From: Limnohabitans planktonicus II-D5 | Lineage (GTDB): Bacteria; Pseudomonadota; Gammaproteobacteria; Burkholderiales; Burkholderiaceae_C | Reading direction: 5' to 3' | DNA: 64,000 nt | NCBI RefSeq assembly: GCF_001270065.2 | Contig: NZ_LFYT02000013.1 | Span: 1 to 64,000 of the forward strand | In this document: in pieces, positions 27,539 through 36,434 of the stretch | Position numbering within the stretch: position 1 is the stretch's first letter | Layout of the letters: each line of letters opens with the position of its first letter | Program-made: the position numbers and the translations under genes | The notes under the pieces: model-generated | The model's database searches: none | Told to the model about the DNA's origin: nothing | What the model saw: the letters and a program-made list of their open reading frames with translations, nothing else

Positions 27539-28885
27539 ATGTCCACAGTCTTCAACTTCACCTTCGTGCCCTGGTTCCGGTCAGTGGCGCCCTACATCCA
27601 CATGCACCGGGGCAAGACCTTTGTGGTGGGCATCGCAGGCGAGGCCATTGCGGCGGGCAAGCTGCAAAACCTGGCGCAAGATTTGGCACTGATCCAGAGC
27701 ATGGGCGTGAAGGTTGTGCTGGTGCACGGCTTTCGCCCACAGGTCAATGAGCAGCTGGCCGCCAAAGGTCATACGCCCAAATATTCGCACGGCATCCGCA
27801 TCACCGACAGCGTGGCGCTCGACTGCGCCCAAGAGGCTGCGGGCCAATTGCGCTACGAGATTGAAGCGGCCTTCAGCCAGGGCTTGCCCAACACGCCCAT
27901 GGCGGGCTCCACGGTGCGAGTGATTTCAGGCAACTTCATCACCGCACGGCCGGTGGGCATTGTGGACGGCGTGGACTTCATCCACTCGGGCCTGGTGCGC
28001 AAGGTCGATGTGGACGGCATCATGCGCACGCTGGACATGGGCGCGATGGTGCTGCTCTCGCCCTTTGGCTTTTCGCCCACGGGTGAAGCCTTCAACCTGG
28101 CCATGGAAGAAGTGGCCACCAGCGTGGCCGCCGAGTTGCAGGCCGACAAGCTGATTTTTGTGACCGAGGTGCCGGGCATCCGCATCGAGCCCCATGCCCC
28201 GGCCAGTGAAGACAACCCCATCGACACCGAACTGCCACTGGCCGCGGCCAAACAGTTGCTGGCATCGCTCCCCACCCCGACCGAGCCGACCGACATCGGC
28301 TTTTATTTGCAGCACTGCGTGAAGGCTTGCGAAGAAGGCGTGGAGCGCTCGCACATCCTGCCCTTTGCGGTGGATGGCGCTTTGCTTCTGGAGGTGTATG
28401 TGCACGACGGCATCGGCACCATGGTCATCGATGAAAAGCTCGAAGAACTGCGCGAAGCCACGGCCGACGACGTGGGCGGCATTTTGCAGTTGATTGAGCC
28501 GTTTGAGAAAGACGGCACCCTGGTCAAGCGCGACCGCACCGAGATCGAGCGCGACATCGACCACTACACCATCATCGACCACGACGGCGTGATCTTTGCC
28601 TGCGCCGCGCTCTACCCCTACCCCGAATCCAAGACGGCCGAGATGGCCGCGCTCACCGTGTCGCCGCAGTCGCAGGGTCAGGGCGATGGCGAAAAGGTGC
28701 TCAAGCGCATCGAGCAACGCGCCCGCGCCATGGGCCTCAAGAGCATCTTTGTGCTGACCACCCGCACCATGCACTGGTTCATCAAACGCGGCTTTGCCCA
28801 GGTGGACCCGGACTGGCTGCCCGAAGCGCGCAAACGCAAATACAACTGGGACCGCAAGAGCCAGGTGCTGGTCAAGAAGCTGTGA
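27539..28885 (+). CDS. argA: N-acetylglutamate synthase
   Basis: The first step of arginine synthesis: acetyl-CoA plus glutamate to N-acetylglutamate. 448 residues with the ArgA architecture: an N-terminal amino-acid-kinase-like domain (residues about 20-285, FVVGIAGEAIAAGKL, VHGFRPQVNEQL) that binds arginine for feedback control, and a C-terminal GNAT domain (VSPQSQGQGDGEKVL; C-terminal GFAQVDPDWLP). It starts 13 bases after the vapC stop but is probably a conserved core gene beside the toxin-antitoxin module. Confidence 0.96.
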   Translation: MSTVFNFTFVPWFRSVAPYIHMHRGKTFVVGIAGEAIAAGKLQNLAQDLALIQSMGVKVVLVHGFRPQVNEQLAAKGHTPKYSHGIRITDSVALDCAQEAAGQLRYEIEAAFSQGLPNTPMAGSTVRVISGNFITARPVGIVDGVDFIHSGLVRKVDVDGIMRTLDMGAMVLLSPFGFSPTGEAFNLAMEEVATSVAAELQADKLIFVTEVPGIRIEPHAPASEDNPIDTELPLAAAKQLLASLPTPTEPTDIGFYLQHCVKACEEGVERSHILPFAVDGALLLEVYVHDGIGTMVIDEKLEELREATADDVGGILQLIEPFEKDGTLVKRDRTEIERDIDHYTIIDHDGVIFACAALYPYPESKTAEMAALTVSPQSQGQGDGEKVLKRIEQRARAMGLKSIFVLTTRTMHWFIKRGFAQVDPDWLPEARKRKYNWDRKSQVLVKKL

Positions 28886-28948
28886 AATAAAAGGTGCTGG
28901 CTGCGCGCTTGTTGCAGCGCATGCCCATCAGCTGGCACATGTCGAGCT

Positions 28949-29638
28949 TCAGGACAAGGAAAAATCCACCGCTGCCATGGCGTGCAACGCTGTGGTGTCA
29001 AAGCTGGGCAAGCCGCCGTCACCAGGTTGCAAGATCATGGTCAGTTCGGTGCAGCCCAATATCACGCCTTGCGCGCCTTGGGCCGCCAGATCGCGTACCA
29101 GTGCCGCGAGCTTCTGGCGCGAATCCTCCTTCACCACGCCCTGGCACAGCTCTTCAAAAATGACCCGGTGCACCTCGATGCGCCCGGGCTCATCGGGCAC
29201 CACGCACGCGATGCCCCTTGCCGCCAGACGATCGCGCATGAAGGCTTGCTCCATGGTGAAACGGGTGCCCAGCAGCCCCACCTTGTGTAAACCAGCAGCC
29301 AAAATCGCGTCGGCGGTCACGTCGGCAATGTGCAACAAGGGCAAAGCGGTCACTGATTGCACCTCCTGCGCGATGCGGTGCATGGTGTTGGTGCAGATCA
29401 GCAAGACCTCGGCACCGCTGCTTTCGAGTTGCCGAGCTGCCGTTTGCAAAATTTCTGTCATGCGCAGCCAGTCACCCTGCTTTTGCAGATCGGCAATTTC
29501 CTGAAAGTCCAGGCTGATGAGGTGCACCCGCGCCGAGCGCAATCCGCCATGGCGCTTGGCCACTTCGCGGTTGATGTGTTGGTAATAAAGCGCCGTGGAT
29601 TCCCAACTCATGCCGCCAATCAAACCGATTTTTTTCAT
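28949..29638 (-). CDS. Aspartate/glutamate racemase family protein
   Basis: Probably interconverts L- and D-aspartate or glutamate. 229 residues from the ATG at 29638 (MKKIGLIGGMSWEST), the canonical start of this PLP-independent racemase family; the longer upstream frame is not supported. The two catalytic cysteines are in LLICTNTMH and ILGCTELTM. It is divergent from an AsnC/Lrp-type regulator 113 bases away, which probably controls it. Confidence 0.92.
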   Translation of the reverse strand: MKKIGLIGGMSWESTALYYQHINREVAKRHGGLRSARVHLISLDFQEIADLQKQGDWLRMTEILQTAARQLESSGAEVLLICTNTMHRIAQEVQSVTALPLLHIADVTADAILAAGLHKVGLLGTRFTMEQAFMRDRLAARGIACVVPDEPGRIEVHRVIFEELCQGVVKEDSRQKLAALVRDLAAQGAQGVILGCTELTMILQPGDGGLPSFDTTALHAMAAVDFSLS

Positions 29639-29726
29639 GCCCGCCTTCTTTGCAAAATGAGTCTCGAAGTTTGCCACCAGACGACCAGCATGAAGTTTCA
29701 AAATCACGCAAGGAATGGCTTATTTT

Positions 29727-29745
29727 TGGAATAATTTTCTACAAT
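29727..29745 (+). promoter_or_regulatory. Lrp-type box overlapping a -10 element
   Basis: TGGAATAATTTTCTA (29727-29741) matches 13 of 15 positions of the E. coli Lrp consensus YAGHAWATTWTDCTR. It overlaps a candidate -10 box TACAAT (29740-29745) just ahead of the AsnC/Lrp-type gene at 29752. This suggests autoregulation and control of the divergent racemase gene. Confidence 0.5.
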
Positions 29746-29751
29746 ACAGCC

Positions 29752-30228
29752 ATGAAACAGAAACTGGATGCAATAGATCGAAAATTACTGGAGTTGCTCC
29801 AAAAGAGCTGCGACTTGCCCATCAACGAGCTGGCCGCCGCCGTGCACCTGACGGTCACGCCTTGCTGGCGACGCATTCAGCGGCTCAAGGATCTGGGCGT
29901 GATCTCGCAGCAGGTGGCGCTGGTGGAGCGACAAAAGGTGAATCTGGGGGTGACGGTGTTTGTGGCGGTGCGCACACGTGACCACGACCTGCCCTGGCTG
30001 GAGAAGTTTCGGGCCACGGTGCAGGCCATCCCGGAAATCGTCGAGGTCTACCGCATGAGCGGTGATGTGGACTACCTGCTGCGGGTGGTGGTGCCCGACA
30101 TTGCCGCTTACGACCAGGTGTACAAGCAGTTGATTCGGCAGGTGCCGCTGTCAGATGTGAGTTCGAGCTTTGCCATGGAAGAGCTGAAATACACCACGGC
30201 CGTGCCGCTCAATTACGCCGCTGGCTGA
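29752..30228 (+). CDS. AsnC/Lrp-family transcriptional regulator
   Basis: 158 residues from the ATG at 29752. An N-terminal helix-turn-helix (LDAIDRKLLELLQKSCDLPI, TPCWRRIQRLKDLGVI) and a C-terminal RAM/ligand-binding domain (GVTVFVAVRTRDHD, EIVEVYRMSGDVDYLLRVVV) are standard. The divergent racemase suggests it senses an amino acid linked to that reaction. Its 3' end overlaps the convergent dsbB gene by 16 bases. Confidence 0.94.
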   Translation: MKQKLDAIDRKLLELLQKSCDLPINELAAAVHLTVTPCWRRIQRLKDLGVISQQVALVERQKVNLGVTVFVAVRTRDHDLPWLEKFRATVQAIPEIVEVYRMSGDVDYLLRVVVPDIAAYDQVYKQLIRQVPLSDVSSSFAMEELKYTTAVPLNYAAG

Positions 30229-30713
30229 CGCGACTTGAAGGCCACCCACAGGCCCAAGAGGCCAAACGCCACGAAGCACACAAACGACCAGTTGGCAATC
30301 GAGCCGCCCAAAAAGGTCCAGTCGATCTTGGTGCAGTCGCCGCTGCCCTTGAAGATCATGGGAATGGCGCGGTTGATGGGGAAGTTTTCGACCATGCCGT
30401 AAAAGTCACGGCCACAGGTCACGATCTCGGGCGGGTACCACTGCAGCCAGCTTTGGCGTGCGGCTGTGAAGGCACCAAAACCCGACACCAGCGCCAGCAG
30501 CAAAGCCGACACCGCAAGGCCCCAGCCGCGCACACGCCAGCCCACAGCCGCCACCACCACCACACCGATCAGGGCGTAGCGCTGCACGATGCACATGGGG
30601 CAGGGGTTCAGGCCCACCACATGCTGCAAATACAGACCAAAAGCCAGCATGCCGATGCCCGACAAGGCGATCAAGGCCATCCAGCGTGGGGGGGTGATGG
30701 TGTTCATGTTCAT
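30213..30713 (-). CDS. dsbB: Disulfide bond formation protein B
   Basis: An inner-membrane quinone reductase that reoxidises DsbA. 166 residues with four membrane helices, the first periplasmic redox pair CPMC (in LNPCPMCIVQRYAL) and a second Cys pair in VTCGRDFYG and GDCTKID. The start at 30713 (ATG, MNMNTITPP) is preferred over a TTG two codons upstream. It is convergent with, and overlaps, the AsnC/Lrp gene by 16 bases. Confidence 0.94.
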   Translation of the reverse strand: MNMNTITPPRWMALIALSGIGMLAFGLYLQHVVGLNPCPMCIVQRYALIGVVVVAAVGWRVRGWGLAVSALLLALVSGFGAFTAARQSWLQWYPPEIVTCGRDFYGMVENFPINRAIPMIFKGSGDCTKIDWTFLGGSIANWSFVCFVAFGLLGLWVAFKSRQPAA

Positions 30714-30725
30714 GGGCAAAGGGGG

Positions 30726-30757
30726 TTACAAAAACAAACGGGCGCATTGTGCGCCCG
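30726..30757 (-). terminator. Terminator of fpr on the minus strand
   Basis: A perfect 8-bp stem (CGGGCGCA and TGCGCCCG, 3-base loop, 30739-30757). On the minus strand it is followed by TTTGTTTTTG, a good U tract. It lies about 75 bases after the fpr stop and just upstream of dsbB. Confidence 0.85.
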
Positions 30758-30831
30758 AGGGGTGACTGACTGGGTGGGGCAGATCACATGGCCCCATCCC
30801 GATCAAGCATTGCACAGCCATGTGCTGCGCA

Positions 30832-31608
30832 TCAGGCGTCGGCAAAGGCCCGCTCAATCACAAAGGCGCCCGGTGTGCTGGTGTTGCCTTCTTTGAGGCC
30901 ACGTTCTTCGCAGATGCGTTTCAAGTCGCGCAGCATTTCGGGGGAACCGCAAATCATGACGCGGTCGGTTTCAGCATTGAGCGGGGGCAGGCCCAGGTCG
31001 GCAAAGAGTTTGCCGTTTTCCATCAACTCGGTCACCCGGCCCTGGTTTTTGTAGGCCTCACGGGTCACGGTGGGGTAGTACAGCAACTGCTTTGTCACCA
31101 TCTCACCCAGGAACTCGTTGGCGGGCAGTTCTTGGGTGATGTAGTCGTGATAAGCCAACTCGTTGACCTGACGCACGCCATGCACCAGGATGACTTTTTC
31201 GAAACGCTCGTAAGTTTCGGGGTCGCGGATGATGCTCATGAACGGCGCCAAACCCGTGCCGGTGGACAGCAAATACAGGTTTTTGCCAGGCAGCAAATAG
31301 TCGCACAGCAGGGTGCCTGTGGGCTTGCGGCCCACGACGATGATGTCGCCCACCTGGATGTGTTGCAACCTGGAGGTCAATGGGCCATCGGGCACCTTGA
31401 TGCTCAAAAATTCGAGGTGCTCTTCGTAGTTGGCGCTGGCAATCGAATAGGCGCGCAAAAGCGGTTTGCCGCTTTCCTGGCGCAGGCCAATCATGGTGAA
31501 GTGTCCATTCGAAAAGCGCAGGGCCTGATCGCGGGTGGTGGTGAAGCTGAACAAGCGGTCCGTCCAGTGGTGAACGCTCAAAACGCGCTCTTCGAGAAAT
31601 GCACTCAT
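30832..31608 (-). CDS. fpr: Ferredoxin/flavodoxin--NADP reductase
   Basis: A 258-residue FAD enzyme moving electrons between NADPH and ferredoxin or flavodoxin. The FAD-binding motif RAYSIASANYEE, the NADP-binding STGTGLAPFMSIIRD and the late VMICGSPEML are all present and ordered as in bacterial Fpr. It is divergent from yggX across a 213-base gap in which I see no strong known operator. The terminator at 30726-30757 follows. Confidence 0.95.
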   Translation of the reverse strand: MSAFLEERVLSVHHWTDRLFSFTTTRDQALRFSNGHFTMIGLRQESGKPLLRAYSIASANYEEHLEFLSIKVPDGPLTSRLQHIQVGDIIVVGRKPTGTLLCDYLLPGKNLYLLSTGTGLAPFMSIIRDPETYERFEKVILVHGVRQVNELAYHDYITQELPANEFLGEMVTKQLLYYPTVTREAYKNQGRVTELMENGKLFADLGLPPLNAETDRVMICGSPEMLRDLKRICEERGLKEGNTSTPGAFVIERAFADA

Positions 31609-31821
31609 TTGATTTGTGTCGGTTTGGGCCGGGGCCAGAGCCCCAATGCCGCTAAGGGATGCTGAAAGCTTGCTACAGTTGCGGCCTGCAAGAACACGAA
31701 GATGGCGCGGCCGCTGGGCAACAACGCGTATTTTCGTGGGATTTGTTCACAACTGGAAATACTGAAATTCTATATCCGTATAACCAGCGCTTCTTAAGAC
31801 TGTTCAAGGCTCAACACCACC

Positions 31822-32097
31822 ATGGCACGCACCGTTCAATGCATCAAACTCGGCAAAGAAGCCGAAGGTCTGGATTTTCCGCCCTATCCTGGCGATTTGG
31901 GTAAACGCATTTGGGAGGGTGTGAGCAAGCAAGCCTGGGCCGACTGGCTCAAGCACCAGACCATGCTGGTCAATGAAAACCGCCTGAACCTGGCCGATCT
32001 GCGCGCCCGCCAGTACCTGGCCCGCCAGATGGAAAACCATTTCTTTGGTGACGGTGCTGACGCCGCGCAAGGCTACGTGCCGCCTCCTGCGGCTTGA
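31822..32097 (+). CDS. yggX: Oxidative damage protection protein YggX
   Basis: 91 residues, the usual size. It has the invariant opening [21 protein letters not shown] with Cys7, [19 protein letters not shown] and [13 protein letters not shown]. In enterobacteria YggX protects Fe-S clusters from oxidation and influences iron trafficking. Its stop overlaps the putative TTG start of mnmC. The divergent fpr also relates to redox stress. Confidence 0.96.
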   Translation: MARTVQCIKLGKEAEGLDFPPYPGDLGKRIWEGVSKQAWADWLKHQTMLVNENRLNLADLRARQYLARQMENHFFGDGADAAQGYVPPPAA

Positions 32098-34040
32098 TTC
32101 GGTCAGTGAGTGCAGCCCATTTAGCTGGGTTATCAGGCGCTACTCCTGCACAACTCCTGCACGCATGCGGTCTGTTGCCCCAACCAAGCGGCATGCCCGA
32201 GTGGGCTGACCTGCGCCAATGGCATGTGATGCAGGTAGGTGATGCTGCACACGGTCTGGCCTTTTTGGCCACTTGGCAGGCCTGGCTTCAAGACCCCTGC
32301 CGACCTGATCGCCTTTTTTTCAGCGTGCTGGCCAACCGGCCCAGCGCCCTGCAAGACCTGCAAGCCATCGCTCAAAACTATCCGGAACTCGAGGACTTGA
32401 GCGCGTCACTCAGAAAGCAGTGGCGGGGCCTGATGCCCGGCACGCACCGACTGGTGTTTGAAGCAGGCCGCGTTCAGCTGACGCTGCACCTGGGCGATCC
32501 CGAAAAAACCCTGCGCGAGATGGATGTGGCCGCTGACAGCGTCTTGCTGGGCAGCGTGCCGCACCAAGCCGCCCCGAGCCGCGACACCCACCAAGGCACC
32601 ACACGCCTGCAAAGGCTGCAAGCAGTCTCTCGCCTGTGCCGCCCAGGCACACGGCTGGCCATGGAGCGGACGAGCGACATGCCATCGGCTGAAGAATGGC
32701 TGCAATGCGGCTTTCAACCCCTGCCGCACAAAGATTTGCAAGAAGCCCCCTGCCTGAGCGCCCTGTATGCGCCCGCCTGGCAGCCGCGCAGCCGCCTGCG
32801 GCATGCGGCCCCACCGACATCTCGCCAGGCATTGGTGATCGGCGCGGGCTTGTCGGGCTCGGCGGTGGCCCACAGCCTGGCCTTGCGTGGCTGGGCGGTC
32901 ACCGTGATCGAGCAGGGCAGCGGCCCGGGTGCCGGGGCTTCCGGCCTGCCCGCCGGGCTGACCGCGCCCCATGTGTCGCCCGACGACAACGTGCTCTCGC
33001 GCATCACCCGCTCAGGTGTGCGTGCCACGCTGCAACGCGCTGAACAACTCCTGAAACCGGGTGCCGACTGGTCCCCCACAGGCGTGCTGGAACACCGTGT
33101 GGAAGGCAAACGCAGCTTGCCCGCAGGCTCGGACTGGCCCGAGGCAGCCCATGAATGGAGCACGCAGGCCACCCCCGAACACCTTCGCCAAGCGGGCTTG
33201 GTGCCCAGCGACAACGCGCTTTGGCACAAGCTGGCGGGCTGGCTTCGCCCCCAGACCTTGGTCGCCGCCCAATTGAATACCCCCGGCGTCGTCACCCTGT
33301 GGGGCCAGCGCATGGCGCACTTGCAGCGCCTGCCAGACGCATCAGGTGCATCAGATGGGCAGACCCCGCTCACCTCGAACAAATGGCAAGCCTGCGACGC
33401 GGCTGGGCAGCCCATTGCGCAGGCTGAATGGGTGGTTTTTTCGGGGGGGTTTGACACCCTGCACATGCTCAACAGCCTGCCGCCGGACGCCGACAAACCC
33501 GCCATCCCGTTGAACCCGCTGCGCGGACAAATCAGTTTTGGCGAATTGGCGGGACTGCCCCAGGCCGCCACGCAGCAACTGCCGCCCTTCCCGGTGAACG
33601 GCCACGGCAGTTTCATCGCTGGCGTGCCCACGCCTGAGGGGGCCGACGGCTGGTTTATGGGATCGACTTTTGAGCGCAACTGCACCCAGGCCCCCCTTCG
33701 GGAAGAAGACCACAGCGCCAACCACAAGCGCCTGGACACGCTCTTGCCCACGCTGAGCGCCGCCATGGCCGGGCAGTTCTCTGCGCCCCAAGTGCAAGGC
33801 TGGGCGGGCCTGCGCTGCACCTTGCCCGACCGCTTGCCCGTGGTGGGTCCCATCGACGCCACAACGTGGCCCGGCTTGTGGATCAGTGCAGGCATGGGGG
33901 CACGAGGCATCAGTTTGGCGGTCTTGTGTGGCGAAATGACGGCCGCTTTGCTGGAAAATGAGCCTTTGCCCCTGTCGCCTTCCTTGGCGAAATCTTTGCT
34001 TGCCGAACGTTTCATAAAACGACAAAATCAACAACGTTAA
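32094..34040 (+). CDS. mnmC: MnmC-like tRNA U34 modification protein, methyltransferase half degenerate
   Basis: 648 residues. The C-terminal two thirds is the FAD-dependent MnmC oxidoreductase, with [17 protein letters not shown] near 247-263 and late [18 protein letters not shown]. The N-terminal part aligns by pattern with the MnmD methyltransferase, but the AdoMet motif (normally GFGxGxNFLATW) reads [13 protein letters not shown] at 49-61 and the catalytic DGFxP segment reads [11 protein letters not shown] at 151-161. Methyl transfer is therefore probably lost. The start is a TTG overlapping the yggX stop; a nearby GTG is possible. Confidence 0.85.
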   Translation: MIRSVSAAHLAGLSGATPAQLLHACGLLPQPSGMPEWADLRQWHVMQVGDAAHGLAFLATWQAWLQDPCRPDRLFFSVLANRPSALQDLQAIAQNYPELEDLSASLRKQWRGLMPGTHRLVFEAGRVQLTLHLGDPEKTLREMDVAADSVLLGSVPHQAAPSRDTHQGTTRLQRLQAVSRLCRPGTRLAMERTSDMPSAEEWLQCGFQPLPHKDLQEAPCLSALYAPAWQPRSRLRHAAPPTSRQALVIGAGLSGSAVAHSLALRGWAVTVIEQGSGPGAGASGLPAGLTAPHVSPDDNVLSRITRSGVRATLQRAEQLLKPGADWSPTGVLEHRVEGKRSLPAGSDWPEAAHEWSTQATPEHLRQAGLVPSDNALWHKLAGWLRPQTLVAAQLNTPGVVTLWGQRMAHLQRLPDASGASDGQTPLTSNKWQACDAAGQPIAQAEWVVFSGGFDTLHMLNSLPPDADKPAIPLNPLRGQISFGELAGLPQAATQQLPPFPVNGHGSFIAGVPTPEGADGWFMGSTFERNCTQAPLREEDHSANHKRLDTLLPTLSAAMAGQFSAPQVQGWAGLRCTLPDRLPVVGPIDATTWPGLWISAGMGARGISLAVLCGEMTAALLENEPLPLSPSLAKSLLAERFIKRQNQQR

Positions 34041-34103
34041 GACGCCTTGGTCATATTGTTTAATACCTCGGTGTCATCACTTCCAGAAACTGCCCCTCTT
34101 CTC

Positions 34104-35366
34104 ATGAATTCCTTGACTGCATCGACCGATGCAACAACCCCACCATGGCCCTGGAGCCCCTCGGACCGGCTGCGCATCGAAAAATGTGCCGCATCCCTGA
34201 TGCAGCACAACCAAAGCCTGGCGCTGTTTTGCACCTCGTCCGACTTTTTGAGCCACAACAGCCAGATGCTGGTGAACCAACTGACAGCGCAAAACCCAGA
34301 GCTCACGGTCAAGTACTTTTCGGGTGAAAAAAGCCAGCCGCTGTTGGCCAAAATCAATGAACGGCTGGCCGATCTGTCAATTGATCTGGCCATGAAGCCC
34401 GGTGCCACCGGCACCCCGGTCAAGATCTGGGTGATCGACAAGGCCCAATTGCTGGCGGTACACGAGTTGTCGCTGCTGCAGCGCTTGCTCAAACACTTCC
34501 CCAGCTTTGGCGTCGGCTTGATCTTGCTGTTCACGGGTCCCGAACAAGCGCTGCCGCAAAGCCTGGAGCCGGGCACCCGCATCGAAAGCTGGAACATTCC
34601 ATGGACACCGCCCAGCCAACCCAAGGCCTCGGGTGCAATGAACCTGTCAGGCACCTCGTGGGCGGCAGTGGCCGGGGGGCTTTCGCTCATCGTGGCCGGC
34701 TTGACCTGGCAAACACTGGCTCCAGGTGCGGCTGAGAAGGCACCCCGCCAGTCAGCAACGGACATGCCTGCTGCCCCGACAACAGCAGCCTCCGAAGCCA
34801 CGGCAGCGTCCGAAGCAGGTGCCGCATCTGATGCTATGGCCGCCTCACAACTGCCCACGGCATCCGAGGCTTTGCAACAACAAGTCACGCCCGCAACCGC
34901 GGTGACACCCCCAGTGCCCAGCAAAACTACGCCTGGCGCTGCTGAAGCGGCCCTGACTGCATCTGCACAGACCCCAAACAACCAGAGCGCTACGGCCCCA
35001 TCTGCGGCGGCCAGTCAGGAGCCCCTGCCCAAGGTTGCCGTCAAGGGGCTGCAATGGGTCAACACGCTGCCCAAAGACAGTTTCCTGATCGAACACGGCC
35101 AATTCAGCACGGCAAGCAAGGCGCAACAACTGATTCAATCCAAAACCTGGTTGGCCAATGCCCGGATCGTTCCCGTGTACGAACGCGATCAGGGTGCCCT
35201 TCAGTTCAGCGTACTCACCGGCCCATTCAGGTCACAAGAGCGCGCCCAGACCTTCAAATCACGCCAGGAACTGCCCAGCACCAGCAAAATCCGCTCCCGA
35301 GCCAACGTCCTGGCAAACAGCCAAGCCCCGGGCAGCAAAGCCAAACAGGCGGAAAAAAACCGCTGA
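34104..35366 (+). CDS. Membrane protein with ATPase-like N-domain and C-terminal SPOR domain
   Basis: About 420 residues. The N-terminal domain (FCTSSDFLSHNSQMLVNQL, KIWVIDKAQLLAVHELSLLQ) resembles a degenerate AAA-like domain as in DamX or ExeA. A membrane helix (WAAVAGGLSLIVAGLTW) follows, then an Ala/Ser/Glu-rich linker with repeats such as ATAASEAGAASDA. The C-terminal SPOR-like domain (PKDSFLIEHGQFSTASKAQQ, FSVLTGPFRSQERAQTF) would bind denuded peptidoglycan at the septum. A role in division is inferred from this layout. The ATG at 34104 is favoured over a TTG at 34047. Confidence 0.8.
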   Translation: MNSLTASTDATTPPWPWSPSDRLRIEKCAASLMQHNQSLALFCTSSDFLSHNSQMLVNQLTAQNPELTVKYFSGEKSQPLLAKINERLADLSIDLAMKPGATGTPVKIWVIDKAQLLAVHELSLLQRLLKHFPSFGVGLILLFTGPEQALPQSLEPGTRIESWNIPWTPPSQPKASGAMNLSGTSWAAVAGGLSLIVAGLTWQTLAPGAAEKAPRQSATDMPAAPTTAASEATAASEAGAASDAMAASQLPTASEALQQQVTPATAVTPPVPSKTTPGAAEAALTASAQTPNNQSATAPSAAASQEPLPKVAVKGLQWVNTLPKDSFLIEHGQFSTASKAQQLIQSKTWLANARIVPVYERDQGALQFSVLTGPFRSQERAQTFKSRQELPSTSKIRSRANVLANSQAPGSKAKQAEKNR

Positions 35367-35630
35367 GCCTTGGCCCGCAAGGGGCTCATCCAAGCCCCCC
35401 CATTGGCGTCCTCCTGCACCCAAGCCTGCCCGCGCCAAGCCCCTCACAACCACAGGACGGCCCTGTCAGCCCTCGCACAGCGCAACAGGGCCGTCTGCAA
35501 TACCAGACCTGAATACACACACCCAGAGGGTTGGCGGGTGTGCGCAAACGCCATCTTTATAAGCCCATGGAATATATACCCAACTAAAAAATCGTTTGTT
35601 TTGGCATAAAGCGCGCTTAAAGTCGCCCCC
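35367..35630. other. Intergenic region with two hairpins
   Basis: No gene is supported. A perfect 11-bp inverted repeat (GACGGCCCTGT, 35456-35466 and 35485-35495, 18-base loop) and a 7-bp one (CACACCC/GGGTGTG, 35518-35542) follow the SPOR gene. Neither has a T run, though both could slow transcription. The AT-rich stretch at about 35575-35620 probably holds the promoter of the downstream TauE-like gene, but I cannot place the boxes with confidence. Confidence 0.5.
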
Positions 35631-36422
35631 ATGGTTGATTTGGCTTATGTCTTTGCAGGTTTTTTCGTGGGCACCATCGTGGGCCTGACGGGGGTGGGTG
35701 GCGGCTCCTTGATGACGCCGATCTTGATTTTTTTCTTTGGTGTCAAGCCCTACATGGCCGTGGGCACCGACTTGCTGTTTGCGGCTTTCACCAAACTGGG
35801 CGGCACCGTGAGCTTTGCCCGCCAGCGCATCGTGCCCTGGCGCGTGGTGGGCTTGCTCAGTGCGGGCAGCATTCCGGCCTGCTTGGTCACCCTGGGCTTT
35901 TTGCATGGGGTGGGACCGGCCTCCCCTGAGATTCAGTCGCTGATGACCAGCACTTTGGGCGTGGCCCTGCTGCTGACAGCGGCAGCCATGCTCTACAAGG
36001 CCGTGCGTGGCAAGCAAGTGCCTCGCCACCTGGCCGCAAGCGACGAAGCCCATGCCAGCACCCCACGCCACTGGAGCCTGCCGGTGGTGTTCGGTGCCCT
36101 GATTGGCACCTTGGTCACCCTCACCTCGGTCGGCGCAGGTGCCATTGGCGTCACCGTTTTGCTCTTGCTTTACCCCATGCTTCCCCTGCCGCGCATCGTG
36201 GCGGCCGACATCGCTTATGCCGTGCCGCTGACGCTGGTGGCGGGCTTGGGCCATGCCTCATTGGGGTCTGTCGACTGGCCTTTGCTGGCCAAGCTGCTGG
36301 CGGGATCACTCCCCGGCATCTGGCTGGGCTCGCGCCTGACTCACCACACGCCCGACCGCGTGATCCGTTCCTTGCTTTCCGTCTTGCTGGCCTGGGCTGG
36401 CACCAAACTCGTTTTGATCTGA
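35631..36422 (+). CDS. TauE/SafE-family sulfite exporter-like permease
   Basis: 263 residues, almost entirely membrane helices, with the TauE/SafE repeat signature in both halves (VGTIVGLTGVGGGSLMTPIL near residue 15 and IGTLVTLTSVGAGAIGVTVL near residue 160). It is 12 bases upstream of cysI and co-oriented with the sulfate-assimilation genes, so transport of sulfate or sulfite is a reasonable guess; the direction of transport is not fixed by sequence. Confidence 0.9.
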   Translation: MVDLAYVFAGFFVGTIVGLTGVGGGSLMTPILIFFFGVKPYMAVGTDLLFAAFTKLGGTVSFARQRIVPWRVVGLLSAGSIPACLVTLGFLHGVGPASPEIQSLMTSTLGVALLLTAAAMLYKAVRGKQVPRHLAASDEAHASTPRHWSLPVVFGALIGTLVTLTSVGAGAIGVTVLLLLYPMLPLPRIVAADIAYAVPLTLVAGLGHASLGSVDWPLLAKLLAGSLPGIWLGSRLTHHTPDRVIRSLLSVLLAWAGTKLVLI

Positions 36423-36434
36423 AGAAGAACCCTC

